64,000 nucleotides of DNA from Gammaproteobacteria bacterium. GTDB lineage: Bacteria; Pseudomonadota; Gammaproteobacteria; GCA-001735895. Shown one piece after another: positions 45,323-53,310 of the stretch. The stretch is taken from contig JABHSO010000025.1 in the NCBI GenBank assembly GCA_018669845.1, positions 18,314 to 82,313 on the forward strand, given 5' to 3'. The number at the start of each line of letters is the position of its first letter. Within the stretch, counting starts at the first letter, position 1. Below the pieces are notes generated by a model, which saw only the letters and a list, made by a program, of their open reading frames with translations, was not told the origin of the DNA and searched no databases. Position numbers and translations under genes: made by a program.

Positions 45323-46570
45323 TCAACCCAGTTCCTGAGTATTGGCCATATACGCTTCCATGATTAAGGTGGGATCTTTGAGCAGTCTGTCTTTCCAAAC
45401 ACCCAGCTGTAATCGTGATTCAATCAAGCCTCTTAAAACACCAATGTGTTGAGTCATTCCTGTACTACTGGCACCGACAAGGATATCACCGTCAAACTGC
45501 AAGTTCAGGTAGCGGTAATCTTTTTCATTGTAGATTTCTACAGACTCTCCATCTTCGACTCCCATCCATAACCCAAAAGAACAGGAAATTAATCCAACTG
45601 TATCCAGAACGTTCATGTTGATAGAGCCTTCGTGTTGTACTTTTTTTCCACACATATTCAAGGCAGCTATTCTTCCATGATCGGTTGATGTTGTTTGAAT
45701 AGCCTGAACTTCGTGATTTCCGGTTGAAAAATCCAGTGCCTGTGCAACGTCACCTGCGGCATAAACATTTGAATCACTGGTTTGCATGTATTCATTGACC
45801 AGTAGTCCCTTGTCTATCTGAATTTCAGAATTTTCAAGGAATTCTGTATTTGGCTTTACACCGGTTGCGGTAATGACCAGGTCGGCTGCGAGTTGAGACC
45901 CATCGCTTAGTTTTACGCCGACCAGACCTTCTGTATTTCTGATAATAGATTCGACACCACAGGATGTTTTGACATCGATTCCTTTTTCTATACACCAGGA
46001 TTTAATTAAACCACCGGCTTTATCGTTAAGCATACGTGGAACCATGCGGTTTCCAGTTTCAACAATGGTTAAATTGATACCCCGTTTTAGTAATGACTCA
46101 AGAATAATGCAGCCGATAAATCCTGCTCCAATCAAAATAACGTTAGAACCTGGTTGAGCTAATTCGATAATTTTTCGCGCATCTTCTAGAGTCCAGCAGC
46201 TATGAACTATATCAAGGTCTGTACCAGGAATAGGTGGCGCTAAAGGGCGAGATCCGGTTGCGATCAATAATTTATCAAACTGTAAGGTAGAACCACTGTT
46301 TAATGTTAATAGCTGCTCAGCCGTATCGACATTGTTAACGATATCCTGAATAACATCGATTTTTAATGACGAAAAATGAGAAGAGGGATCACGTAAATAG
46401 CTTCCTTCCTGCTCTATTTTTCCTTCCAGAAAATAAGGGATGGCCATGCGGGAATAGGGCGGTTCGGGTTCAGCACCAATGATTGTGATATCGGCGTGCT
46501 GATCATTTTTTCTCAATGTTTCTGCAGCCACTACGCCTGCAGGTCCTGCACCAATTACGATGTAATGCAT
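45323..46570 (-). CDS. FAD/NAD-binding oxidoreductase subunit (AorC-type)
   Basis: Pyridine nucleotide-disulfide-type flavoprotein of 415 residues. Its FAD motif is VIGAGPAGVVAAETLRKN, the NAD motif VILIGAGFIGCIILESLLKR (about residue 145), and the late FAD block VYAAGDVAQALDF. No redox-active Cys pair is seen in the usual position. It corresponds to AorC, which takes electrons from the Fe-S subunit of aldehyde oxidoreductase and reduces NAD+. It lies behind the catalytic subunit gene with a terminator-like hairpin in the 78-base gap, so it may be made in smaller amounts. Confidence 0.85.
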   Translation of the reverse strand: MHYIVIGAGPAGVVAAETLRKNDQHADITIIGAEPEPPYSRMAIPYFLEGKIEQEGSYLRDPSSHFSSLKIDVIQDIVNNVDTAEQLLTLNSGSTLQFDKLLIATGSRPLAPPIPGTDLDIVHSCWTLEDARKIIELAQPGSNVILIGAGFIGCIILESLLKRGINLTIVETGNRMVPRMLNDKAGGLIKSWCIEKGIDVKTSCGVESIIRNTEGLVGVKLSDGSQLAADLVITATGVKPNTEFLENSEIQIDKGLLVNEYMQTSDSNVYAAGDVAQALDFSTGNHEVQAIQTTSTDHGRIAALNMCGKKVQHEGSINMNVLDTVGLISCSFGLWMGVEDGESVEIYNEKDYRYLNLQFDGDILVGASSTGMTQHIGVLRGLIESRLQLGVWKDRLLKDPTLIMEAYMANTQELG

Positions 46571-46610
46571 GATTAGACTCTGTAATTTGAATTTATATGG
46601 GTTGAAAACT

Positions 46611-46640
46611 AAAAACCCACCTGCGTTACCGGAGGTGGGC
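46611..46640 (-). terminator. Terminator-like hairpin between AorB- and AorC-type genes
   Basis: On the minus strand, GCCCACCT and AGGTGGG form a 7-base GC-rich stem around a 10-base loop and are followed by TTTTT, which fits a rho-independent terminator. It lies within the operon, 9 bases after the catalytic-subunit stop and 41 before the FAD-subunit start, so read-through must occur for the latter unless it has its own promoter. Confidence 0.8.
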
Positions 46641-46648
46641 TTCTCTAG

Positions 46649-48499
46649 TTACAGAGACAAACGTTGTTTTGTCTCATCGGTGATTTCACCTTTATCAGTC
46701 CAGCCTCGTATTTCGTAATACTTAGGCAGCATGTCACCCAGTCGATTTACCTGACCATCGGTTGGACCACCTTTGATCGCTTCTTCGAGAAGGCGCTTAG
46801 GTAGTTTGTCATCATTGGATGTGAAACCAGCATCATTATTAAACTGACGTTCAATATTCCAGATACGTTCACCGACTTCGAGACATCTTTCTACAGACCA
46901 GTCACCTTCACAGGCACCATCAATTTGTGGAGCAATATTGTCCATGCCCCAGGCAAATGTAGTAAATAAACATAAACCAGCGGAATCAACTACAGCAGTT
47001 GCATCCTGAAAAGCTTTGACCAGCTCTGGTTTTCCATCAGTATCGGTTTGTTCCGTTTTAACGGGGATACCCAGTATTTCAGAAGCGACAGTATAGCCTC
47101 GAACATGGCAGGCACCACGGTTAGATGTGGCATAGTTAAGTCCGATACCCTGAATTCCACGAGGGTCATAAGCTGGAAATTCCTGACCTTTTACCGTCAT
47201 GGCTAGTTCAGGGCGGCCATATTTTTCACACAGTCTTTTTGAGCCCAGTGCCAGATCCTGACCAAAACCTTCTCCGCTACAGAGTGCTTCTGCAGCAGCA
47301 ACAAAAGCTTCAGCTGAACCAAATTTAAGTTCAATTCCACCCGTGTTTTCAGTGGTCAGGACACCGTCTTCAAACATTTCCATGGCTGCCGCAACGGTGC
47401 CACCAAAAGTTATCGGATCAAATCCATCTTCATTACAAAGGAAGTTTACATAGGTAATAGCATCAAGATCATCTACGCCTGTGTCAGCGCCGAGTGCCCA
47501 GGCTGCTTCATATTCAAGACCACCTGAAGCTCCCCAGTACTCCGGTTTATTTTCGATTGAGAAGTGAGTTCTATCGATTGTAGAGATACGTCCACAGGCA
47601 ATGGTACAACCAAAGCAACTGGCATTGGTGGTCAGGTTAGGTTTGCCATCGCTTGCTCTGGGTTCATGCATGGCTTCACCAGAAATATTTTCAGCACCTT
47701 CAAAGCCTGCATTTTTCATGTTATGCGCAGGTAAGCCACCTACACCATTGATGACATTCATTAATACCTGGGTTCCATATGTGGGTAAACCCTGGCCAGT
47801 AACTGCATTTTCAGCCAGTACAGTTTTTCCTGCATTAATTGCTTCAACAAATTTAGGCATGTCATTGATATTACCAACACCTAAAGTTCCACGTACCGCG
47901 ACAGCTTTAAGGTTTTTAGACGCCATGACTGTTCCAACACCCGAGCGACCTGCTGCACGGTGTTTATCATTTATAACACCTGAATAAAGACATCCTGCTT
48001 CTGCAGTTCTACCTACGCAGGCAATACGAACCTGAGGGTCCTGATGAACTTGATGAAGAATATCATCAGTTTCCCAGGCTGATTTACCCCATAGATCAGC
48101 AGCTGATCTTAACTCAGTTTTATCATTTTCGATCCACAGGTAAACGGGTTCAGGTGATTTGCCTTCAAAAATCAGCATATCCCAACCGGCATTTTTAAAT
48201 TCAGCTCCAAGAAAGCCACCTGAGTTTGAACAGGCTATAGCACCGGTTAACGGGCCTTTGGTGATAACGGAATAACGTCCACCCGTTGAAGCCATTGTTC
48301 CTGTTAACGGACCTGTTGCCATGATCATTTTATTTTCAGGGCTTAAAGGGTCACACTTTGGGTCTACTTCGGCTGAAAGGTATTTTGAAGCGAGGCCACG
48401 TTGGCCAAGGTAATCGTTAGCCCACTGCATATTGAGTGGTTCAGCGGTACAGGTACCTTCAGTAAGATTTACTCGTAATATTTTTTGTGTCCAGGACAT
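46649..48499 (-). CDS. Tungsten aldehyde:acceptor oxidoreductase catalytic subunit (AorB-type)
   Basis: Family member of 616 residues that oxidises aldehydes to acids with a tungsten bis-pyranopterin and one [4Fe-4S] cluster. Cluster ligands appear as Cys295, Cys298 and Cys302 (NASCFGCTIACG) and Cys510. Pterin-binding blocks include ATGPLTGTMASTGGRYSVIT, SGVGTVMASKNLKAVAVRG and DPRGIQGIGLNYATSNRGAC. The chain length is normal. The Fe-S, FAD, MoaD-like and MoeB-like genes around it match the AorABCDE cluster of Aromatoleum aromaticum, so this is probably the NAD-linked kind. Adjacent tungstate-transport genes support tungsten over molybdenum. The aldehyde range is unknown. Confidence 0.93.
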   Translation of the reverse strand: MSWTQKILRVNLTEGTCTAEPLNMQWANDYLGQRGLASKYLSAEVDPKCDPLSPENKMIMATGPLTGTMASTGGRYSVITKGPLTGAIACSNSGGFLGAEFKNAGWDMLIFEGKSPEPVYLWIENDKTELRSAADLWGKSAWETDDILHQVHQDPQVRIACVGRTAEAGCLYSGVINDKHRAAGRSGVGTVMASKNLKAVAVRGTLGVGNINDMPKFVEAINAGKTVLAENAVTGQGLPTYGTQVLMNVINGVGGLPAHNMKNAGFEGAENISGEAMHEPRASDGKPNLTTNASCFGCTIACGRISTIDRTHFSIENKPEYWGASGGLEYEAAWALGADTGVDDLDAITYVNFLCNEDGFDPITFGGTVAAAMEMFEDGVLTTENTGGIELKFGSAEAFVAAAEALCSGEGFGQDLALGSKRLCEKYGRPELAMTVKGQEFPAYDPRGIQGIGLNYATSNRGACHVRGYTVASEILGIPVKTEQTDTDGKPELVKAFQDATAVVDSAGLCLFTTFAWGMDNIAPQIDGACEGDWSVERCLEVGERIWNIERQFNNDAGFTSNDDKLPKRLLEEAIKGGPTDGQVNRLGDMLPKYYEIRGWTDKGEITDETKQRLSL

Positions 48500-48515
48500 A
48501 ATTATTCTCCTCCTG

Positions 48516-48998
48516 TTAAGATGCAGCAGCTTCGGCTGCAGGTAAACTCTTTGAGGCTGATGCCATCATACGGTCATATCCAGTCCAGTCGGAATTGATA
48601 TAAGTAATAGCTGCAGTTGGGCAGGCTTTAACACAGGCAGGGTCTCCACCACAAAGGTCGCATTTAGCCACCTTGCCAGTCGCCTGAGAATAATTAACCG
48701 TACCGAATGGGCAGGCAATGGTACAAACTTTACAGCCGACACACTTATCATCCGAAACAACTTTGGCACCGGTTGCAGAATCGATAGTAATAGCATCTAC
48801 CGGGCATGCTCGTTGACACCATGCATCATCACATTGAGTACAGGTATAAGGTGCGAAACGTCCCTCATGGTGAAAAGTGAAAACTTTGATAGTGGATCGG
48901 GACGGGTTAAAGGCGCCAGTGTGTTCGTAAGAACAGGCCATCTCACATTGTAAACACCCGGTACATTTAACCGGATCAATATGTAATGATTTTTGCAT
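48516..48998 (-). CDS. Fe-S electron-transfer subunit (AorA-type)
   Basis: Polyferredoxin of about 160 residues with four [4Fe-4S] cluster motifs arranged as in DMSO-reductase-type B subunits. They are KCTGCLQCEMAC near residue 11, YTCTQCDDAWCQRACP, DKCVGCKVCTIACP and AKCDLCGGDPACVKACP. In the Aromatoleum enzyme the AorA subunit links AorB to AorC and polymerises into filaments. ATG 48998 has GGAG six bases upstream; the alternative at 49001 is too close. It is the first gene of the operon, 17 bases before the catalytic subunit. Confidence 0.9.
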   Translation of the reverse strand: MQKSLHIDPVKCTGCLQCEMACSYEHTGAFNPSRSTIKVFTFHHEGRFAPYTCTQCDDAWCQRACPVDAITIDSATGAKVVSDDKCVGCKVCTIACPFGTVNYSQATGKVAKCDLCGGDPACVKACPTAAITYINSDWTGYDRMMASASKSLPAAEAAAS

Positions 48999-49307
48999 CA
49001 TTTTCTCCAAGGTAATTAGATTATTATTTTTTAGTTATATTAAAGAATTCTTATTTAAAGCATTCGTTTAAAATAAAATTATCAACCAGAAATATTTTTT
49101 TTTAATACTTTGAATTACTAATGTTATTGCAGTTGGTAGTCGTAATGCAAATGGATTTTGCTTATTTCCTTAAGTTGGTTTTTGAAATCATTTTCACTTA
49201 CTATCCTCTTTATTAAAGCGATGTATCACTTAACTGAATTAGTTTGATACTCCATGCTTATAAGAATAGATTTGATAAGTATAATTTCACACTGAGATCA
49301 CTAGAAT
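48999..49307. other. Divergent promoter region of the aor-like operon and tupA
   Basis: About 300 AT-rich bases between two divergent units, both linked to tungsten. It should hold promoters for both and possibly a shared regulator site, but I see no clear sigma-54 box, long palindrome or known riboswitch fold by eye. Confidence 0.5.
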
Positions 49308-50117
49308 ATGAAACGCGGACTAATACCCGGTTTAATCTTTTTTTTACTATTTTACAACACAGTTCTTGCAGTAGATTCGAAATTGATACGCCTTGCAACT
49401 ACAACCAGTACTGATAATTCGGGCTTATTAAATAATTTATTACCTGTATTTACGAAAAAGACGGGTTATAAGGTACATGTGATTGCTGTTGGAACGGGTA
49501 AAGCGTTAAGGCTTGGAAAAGATGGAGATGTTGATGTTGTTTTAGTTCATGCTTTGCAAGCAGAAAGGGATTTTGTAAATTCTGCTTATGGCATTAAAAG
49601 ATATCCGGTTATGTACAACGATTTTGTTGTGACTGGACCAGCTAATGACCCTGCAAAAATTAATGGTTCAAAATCTATAGAGCAAGTTTTCAAATATATT
49701 AATGACACTCAATCTCTTTTTATATCCAGAGGCGATAATTCCGGTACCCATAAGAAAGAACTGAGAATCTGGAAACAGTCCGCTATTGAACCTTCGGGAC
49801 CCTGGTATCGTGAAGTTGGGCAGGGTATGGGTAAAGTATTACAAATGGCCAATGAAATGGATGCTTATACCTTAACGGATAGAGGTACCTGGCTGGCGTA
49901 TCAGAATAAAGTTCAATTAAAGGTTTTGTTTGAAGGGGATAGTTCTTTATTCAATCCTTATGGCATCATTGCTGTGAATCCTGCTCGATACCCCGACATA
50001 AATTTTAAAGGATCTTCAGCGCTGATAGAGTGGATGACTTCTAAAATAAAAGGCCAACCATTGATTGGTAACTATAAAATGTTTGGTCAGCAGTTGTTTA
50101 CTCCGATGGCAGATTGA
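49308..50117 (+). CDS. tupA: Tungstate ABC transporter substrate-binding protein
   Basis: Periplasmic binding protein of 269 residues with a signal peptide (about 1-22, ending in VLAVD). The TupA signature TTTSTDNSGLLNNLLPVF replaces the ModA motif, and further family blocks are DVDVVLVHALQAERDFVN, RGDNSGTHKKELRIW and AYTLTDRGTWLAY. TupA binds tungstate with very high selectivity over molybdate. It is divergent from the tungsten-enzyme operon and convergent with the Rnf cluster. The permease gene tupB is 11.5 kb away at 61663. Confidence 0.93.
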   Translation: MKRGLIPGLIFFLLFYNTVLAVDSKLIRLATTTSTDNSGLLNNLLPVFTKKTGYKVHVIAVGTGKALRLGKDGDVDVVLVHALQAERDFVNSAYGIKRYPVMYNDFVVTGPANDPAKINGSKSIEQVFKYINDTQSLFISRGDNSGTHKKELRIWKQSAIEPSGPWYREVGQGMGKVLQMANEMDAYTLTDRGTWLAYQNKVQLKVLFEGDSSLFNPYGIIAVNPARYPDINFKGSSALIEWMTSKIKGQPLIGNYKMFGQQLFTPMAD

Positions 50118-50132
50118 CTCTGTTTTTAATTT

Positions 50133-50321
50133 TTAGATGGACTCTTTCTTTTTACATTGCTTTCCTTTACACCCGCAACTCTTACCACAGCCAGCACCTT
50201 CTTCTTTAAAGGTGCCTAGTTCCGGGTGTGAACGGGCAAAACGTCGTCCCATATGTTGAATAAATAACCAGCCTATTAGCAGGGCAGGTACTACTAACAT
50301 GGCAATTAAATACTGTTCCAT
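50133..50321 (-). CDS. NqrM-like small Cys-rich membrane protein
   Basis: Protein of 62 residues: one N-terminal membrane helix (about 4-22), then a short tail with four Cys at 45, 49, 51 and 56 (GCGKSCGCKGKQC). This shape resembles NqrM (DUF539), which is needed to install the iron site between NqrD and NqrE of Na+-NQR. RnfA and RnfE are the Rnf counterparts of those subunits. Its ATG overlaps the rnfA stop (TAATG), so it is translated with it, and it ends the Rnf operon. A maturation role for Rnf is an inference. Confidence 0.65.
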   Translation of the reverse strand: MEQYLIAMLVVPALLIGWLFIQHMGRRFARSHPELGTFKEEGAGCGKSCGCKGKQCKKKESI

Positions 50322-50908
50322 TAGTGGCTAGCCCCTAATCCAGCGAAGCCCATAAAAGCCAGCGATAGTAATCCGCCCAACATTAAACTTAGTGCGGCTC
50401 CCTGTGTGACACTGGGCAATTTTGATAAAACCAGTTTCTCTCGAAGGCCGGCCATTAATGCAATGGCCAGTGTGAATCCTATACCTGCACCAAAAGCATA
50501 AGTTACGGATTGAGCGAAATTGTATTGATAGAAAGTTTGGAATAAGGCCAGTCCCAGTATGGCGCAGTTAGTGGTGATTAATGGCAGGAATATACCCAGT
50601 GATCTAAATAGCGTTGGACTGTATTTTTTTAATGTCATTTCTACCAGTTGCACTGCGCTGGCAATAATGGCGATATAGGCTATCAGCCTTAAAAATTCGA
50701 TATCCAGTGCCACCAGAATCATATTAACTGCATAAGCCGAGATAGAGCTGACTAGCATAACAAAAAGAGTTGCTATGCCCATTGGAATTGCTGTATTCAA
50801 TTTTCCTGAAACACCTAAAAAGGGACATAGCCCCAGGAACATGGCTAAAACAAAGTTATTGGCCAAAACAGTATTTAAAAATATAAAACTTAAGGAATCA
50901 GTTGGCAT
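50321..50908 (-). CDS. rnfA: Rnf complex subunit RnfA
   Basis: Six-helix membrane subunit of 195 residues in the NqrE/RnfA family. FLNTVLANNFVLAMFLGLCP and GIFLPLITTNCAILGLALFQ carry the conserved Cys of the two half-membrane helices that hold an iron or [2Fe-2S] site with RnfE. ATG 50908 is chosen because an AAGGAG site lies seven bases upstream inside the end of rnfE; longer in-frame starts would run far into rnfE. The frame overlaps rnfE by 11 bases. Confidence 0.93.
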   Translation of the reverse strand: MPTDSLSFIFLNTVLANNFVLAMFLGLCPFLGVSGKLNTAIPMGIATLFVMLVSSISAYAVNMILVALDIEFLRLIAYIAIIASAVQLVEMTLKKYSPTLFRSLGIFLPLITTNCAILGLALFQTFYQYNFAQSVTYAFGAGIGFTLAIALMAGLREKLVLSKLPSVTQGAALSLMLGGLLSLAFMGFAGLGASH

Positions 50909-51545
50909 GTTCATTCTCCTTAAGTAAACGTTCCTGCTGACGCTGATTGTACCAGTCAAATAGTAACAACCAGGCTCCCAGCACCAGGAAGCCACCGGCA
51001 GGTAATACCATAACTACCCAGGGTTGGAAATTATCGCTAAATAACTGGAAACCAAATAAACTTCCTGCACCTAAAATTTCACGAACAACACCCAGGCATA
51101 AAAGTGCGATGGTAAAACCTGCACTCATACCTAAAGCATTGACGATTGATTTAAGTGGTCGATGTTTTGAAGCATAAGCTTCAGCACGACCCAGAATCAT
51201 ACAATTCACTACAATCAGCTGGATGAAAGCACCCAGTGAATTGTATAAATCCAGAGAGATCGCCTGAATAACATAATCTACTATGGTGACAAATGTTGCG
51301 ATAATGACGATGTAAGTTGCTATTCGGACCTGTTTGGGAATGTATTGACTTAATAGTGATACCAGGGTGCTGGAAGCCAGTAGCACAAAAGCAGTTGCAA
51401 GCCCCATAGCTAGTGCATTGAGAGCCGAGTTTGTTACCGCAAGTACCGGGCACATACCCAGTAACATGACGAATACAGGGTTCTCTTTCCACAGACCTTC
51501 ACTAAAGGTTTCCCAGGTAATTTCATTACTGCGAACTCTGCTCAT
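50898..51545 (-). CDS. rnfE: Rnf complex subunit RnfE
   Basis: Membrane subunit of 215 residues, the NqrD/RnfE partner of RnfA. GLWKENPVFVMLLGMCPVLA and FIQLIVVNCMILGRAEAYAS give the conserved Cys positions, and the C-terminus has the family-specific PAGGFLVLGAWLLLFDWYNQ. The start overlaps the rnfG stop by 4 bases and the end overlaps rnfA. Confidence 0.93.
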   Translation of the reverse strand: MSRVRSNEITWETFSEGLWKENPVFVMLLGMCPVLAVTNSALNALAMGLATAFVLLASSTLVSLLSQYIPKQVRIATYIVIIATFVTIVDYVIQAISLDLYNSLGAFIQLIVVNCMILGRAEAYASKHRPLKSIVNALGMSAGFTIALLCLGVVREILGAGSLFGFQLFSDNFQPWVVMVLPAGGFLVLGAWLLLFDWYNQRQQERLLKENEHAN

Positions 51546-52270
51546 AACTCTGACTCCTTTTGTGCTGACTTCTTTTGAGAAAGTTCTTTCAGCTGCTGCA
51601 TCAACGGTACAAGTGTCGGTAACAGTGATTGTGCGGAGGTATTAATTGCTTTTCCAACAGCCTTGGATGATATGGTTGCTCCAGAAATGGCATCAATTTC
51701 CCAGTATTCTTTTTTAGTACCATGTTTAACAGTAATAATGGGGTTTTGTAGCTTTGTATTTTCAGCGTTAAGGTGAGCATCAAGCTGGTCAAAATTTTTC
51801 TGGAAATGACTGTCAGTTATAATTTTGTCACCAAGCCCCGGAGTTTCAGACAGTTTGAGGACTTTAATGCCCCGGATACACTGGCACTTCGGGTCATAAC
51901 CGTATAATAAATAAATCATGCCCGCATATCCCTGGGCTGCCGCTTTACTGGCAATACCTAATAGTTTGCCATTTGCATCGAATCCGGCATAAATTAAAGA
52001 CCCACTTTGTCCTTTTTCGGCTATTGAAATTTTATTATCTAAAATTGTATAGGCTTGATGAGTAACACTGCCTGGAATAACTTTAGAGACTGCCTGTTCA
52101 ATGGCAATTCGCTGATTTTCTTCAATGAAGGGGGCTGTTAATTGTGAGGTAAGTACCACTAAAAAACCCGATATCATGGCTATACCTGTGAGTACAGCAA
52201 TCATTCTGCCAGATGGAGTTACCGGTTGTTGATGGTCTGATGTGTTGATGGAGTTATCGGTTGTGTTCAT
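51542..52270 (-). CDS. rnfG: Rnf complex subunit RnfG
   Basis: Membrane-anchored periplasmic flavoprotein of 242 residues. One helix lies at about 25-45, and the FMN-binding domain ends with the motif ISGATISSKAV, whose Thr carries covalent FMN. The GLGDKIITDSHFQKNFDQ block is typical. A linker of about 25 residues precedes the helix. Rnf uses RnfG to take electrons on the periplasmic side. It overlaps rnfD and rnfE by four bases each. Confidence 0.93.
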   Translation of the reverse strand: MNTTDNSINTSDHQQPVTPSGRMIAVLTGIAMISGFLVVLTSQLTAPFIEENQRIAIEQAVSKVIPGSVTHQAYTILDNKISIAEKGQSGSLIYAGFDANGKLLGIASKAAAQGYAGMIYLLYGYDPKCQCIRGIKVLKLSETPGLGDKIITDSHFQKNFDQLDAHLNAENTKLQNPIITVKHGTKKEYWEIDAISGATISSKAVGKAINTSAQSLLPTLVPLMQQLKELSQKKSAQKESEL

Positions 52271-53310
52271 GATTTACCCTGTTGTCCGAAAACCCTGGGT
52301 AAAGTGTACTGATCAATCAATGGTGTTGCGGCATTAGCCAGTAAGATCGCATACATGACCCCTTCGGAGAGTCCTCCGAATATACGGATAATGACCGTTA
52401 AAAAACCGATTAGCAGACCATAGATAATGACACCTACTGGAGTCACCGGCGAACCAACCATATCGGTTGCCATGAACCAGGCTCCTAACATGAGCCCACC
52501 GGAAAACAGCATGAATAAGGGTTCAGGGTAAAGTACTGGATCTATTAAGTAGAAAGCTCCTGATGTTAAAAAAGTCCCTGATAAAATGTAAAAAGGAATG
52601 CGCCAGTCCAGGAAATTTCTAAAAGCCAGGTATAAACCGCAAACCAGAATAATCAGTGCAGATGTTTCACCACTTGACCCCGCTGCATTTCCAACAAACA
52701 AGTCTAAAACCGGTGTATTTATACCTTCAAATTTTTGCAGAGCCAAAGGTGTTGCTCCGCTGAAGGCATCAATTGCAACCTGCGAATTCCAGTCAGCTAC
52801 TTCAACTGGAATCATAAATGGCATGGTTAACGTGGATGGAATCAACTGACTGAATCGGCCATCAAATAAAGCAGGTGTCCAGGTCGTAATTGCGACTGGA
52901 AATGCAGCCTGAACAAAAGCGCGACCAACCAGTGCCGGGTTAAAAATATTCATGCCCAGGCCGCCAAACATAACCTTACCCATTGCCATAGCGATAAAAC
53001 CTGCAACTACGGCCATCCACAGAGGAAAGGCTGGTGGTAAGGTTAACGCTAACAGTAATCCTGTAATAATGGCTGACCAGTCACCTAAAGTGTTGGCTTG
53101 CCCGCTAGTAATATTAAACAGTCTTTCGGTGAGAAGGCAGGTGCCTGTGACAGTCAATAATAATAACAGGGCGCTGAGACCAAATTGCCAGATAGACCAG
53201 GCTGCGATGGGTAAAATGGCAAATACAACATTTTGCATGATGACCACGACATTCTGTGGTGCATGTAAATGCGGGGTTGTTCTTAATTCAATTTTACTCT
53301 TTTTGCTCAT
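52267..53310 (-). CDS. rnfD: Rnf complex subunit RnfD
   Basis: Membrane flavoprotein of 347 residues in the NqrB/RnfD family with about nine helices. The covalent FMN site is FSGATPLALQKFEG. NIFNPALVGRAFVQAAFPVA and WFMATDMVGSPVTPVGVIIY are conserved family blocks. Its ATG overlaps the rnfC stop, and its end overlaps the rnfG start. Confidence 0.94.
   Translation of the reverse strand: MSKKSKIELRTTPHLHAPQNVVVIMQNVVFAILPIAAWSIWQFGLSALLLLLTVTGTCLLTERLFNITSGQANTLGDWSAIITGLLLALTLPPAFPLWMAVVAGFIAMAMGKVMFGGLGMNIFNPALVGRAFVQAAFPVAITTWTPALFDGRFSQLIPSTLTMPFMIPVEVADWNSQVAIDAFSGATPLALQKFEGINTPVLDLFVGNAAGSSGETSALIILVCGLYLAFRNFLDWRIPFYILSGTFLTSGAFYLIDPVLYPEPLFMLFSGGLMLGAWFMATDMVGSPVTPVGVIIYGLLIGFLTVIIRIFGGLSEGVMYAILLANAATPLIDQYTLPRVFGQQGKS

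Noticed and set aside
48999-49307. Molybdenum/tungsten cofactor riboswitch before the AorA-type gene
   Set aside because: The region is AT-rich and no GC-rich multi-stem fold typical of the Moco RNA motif is visible; a covariance-model search would be needed to claim it.
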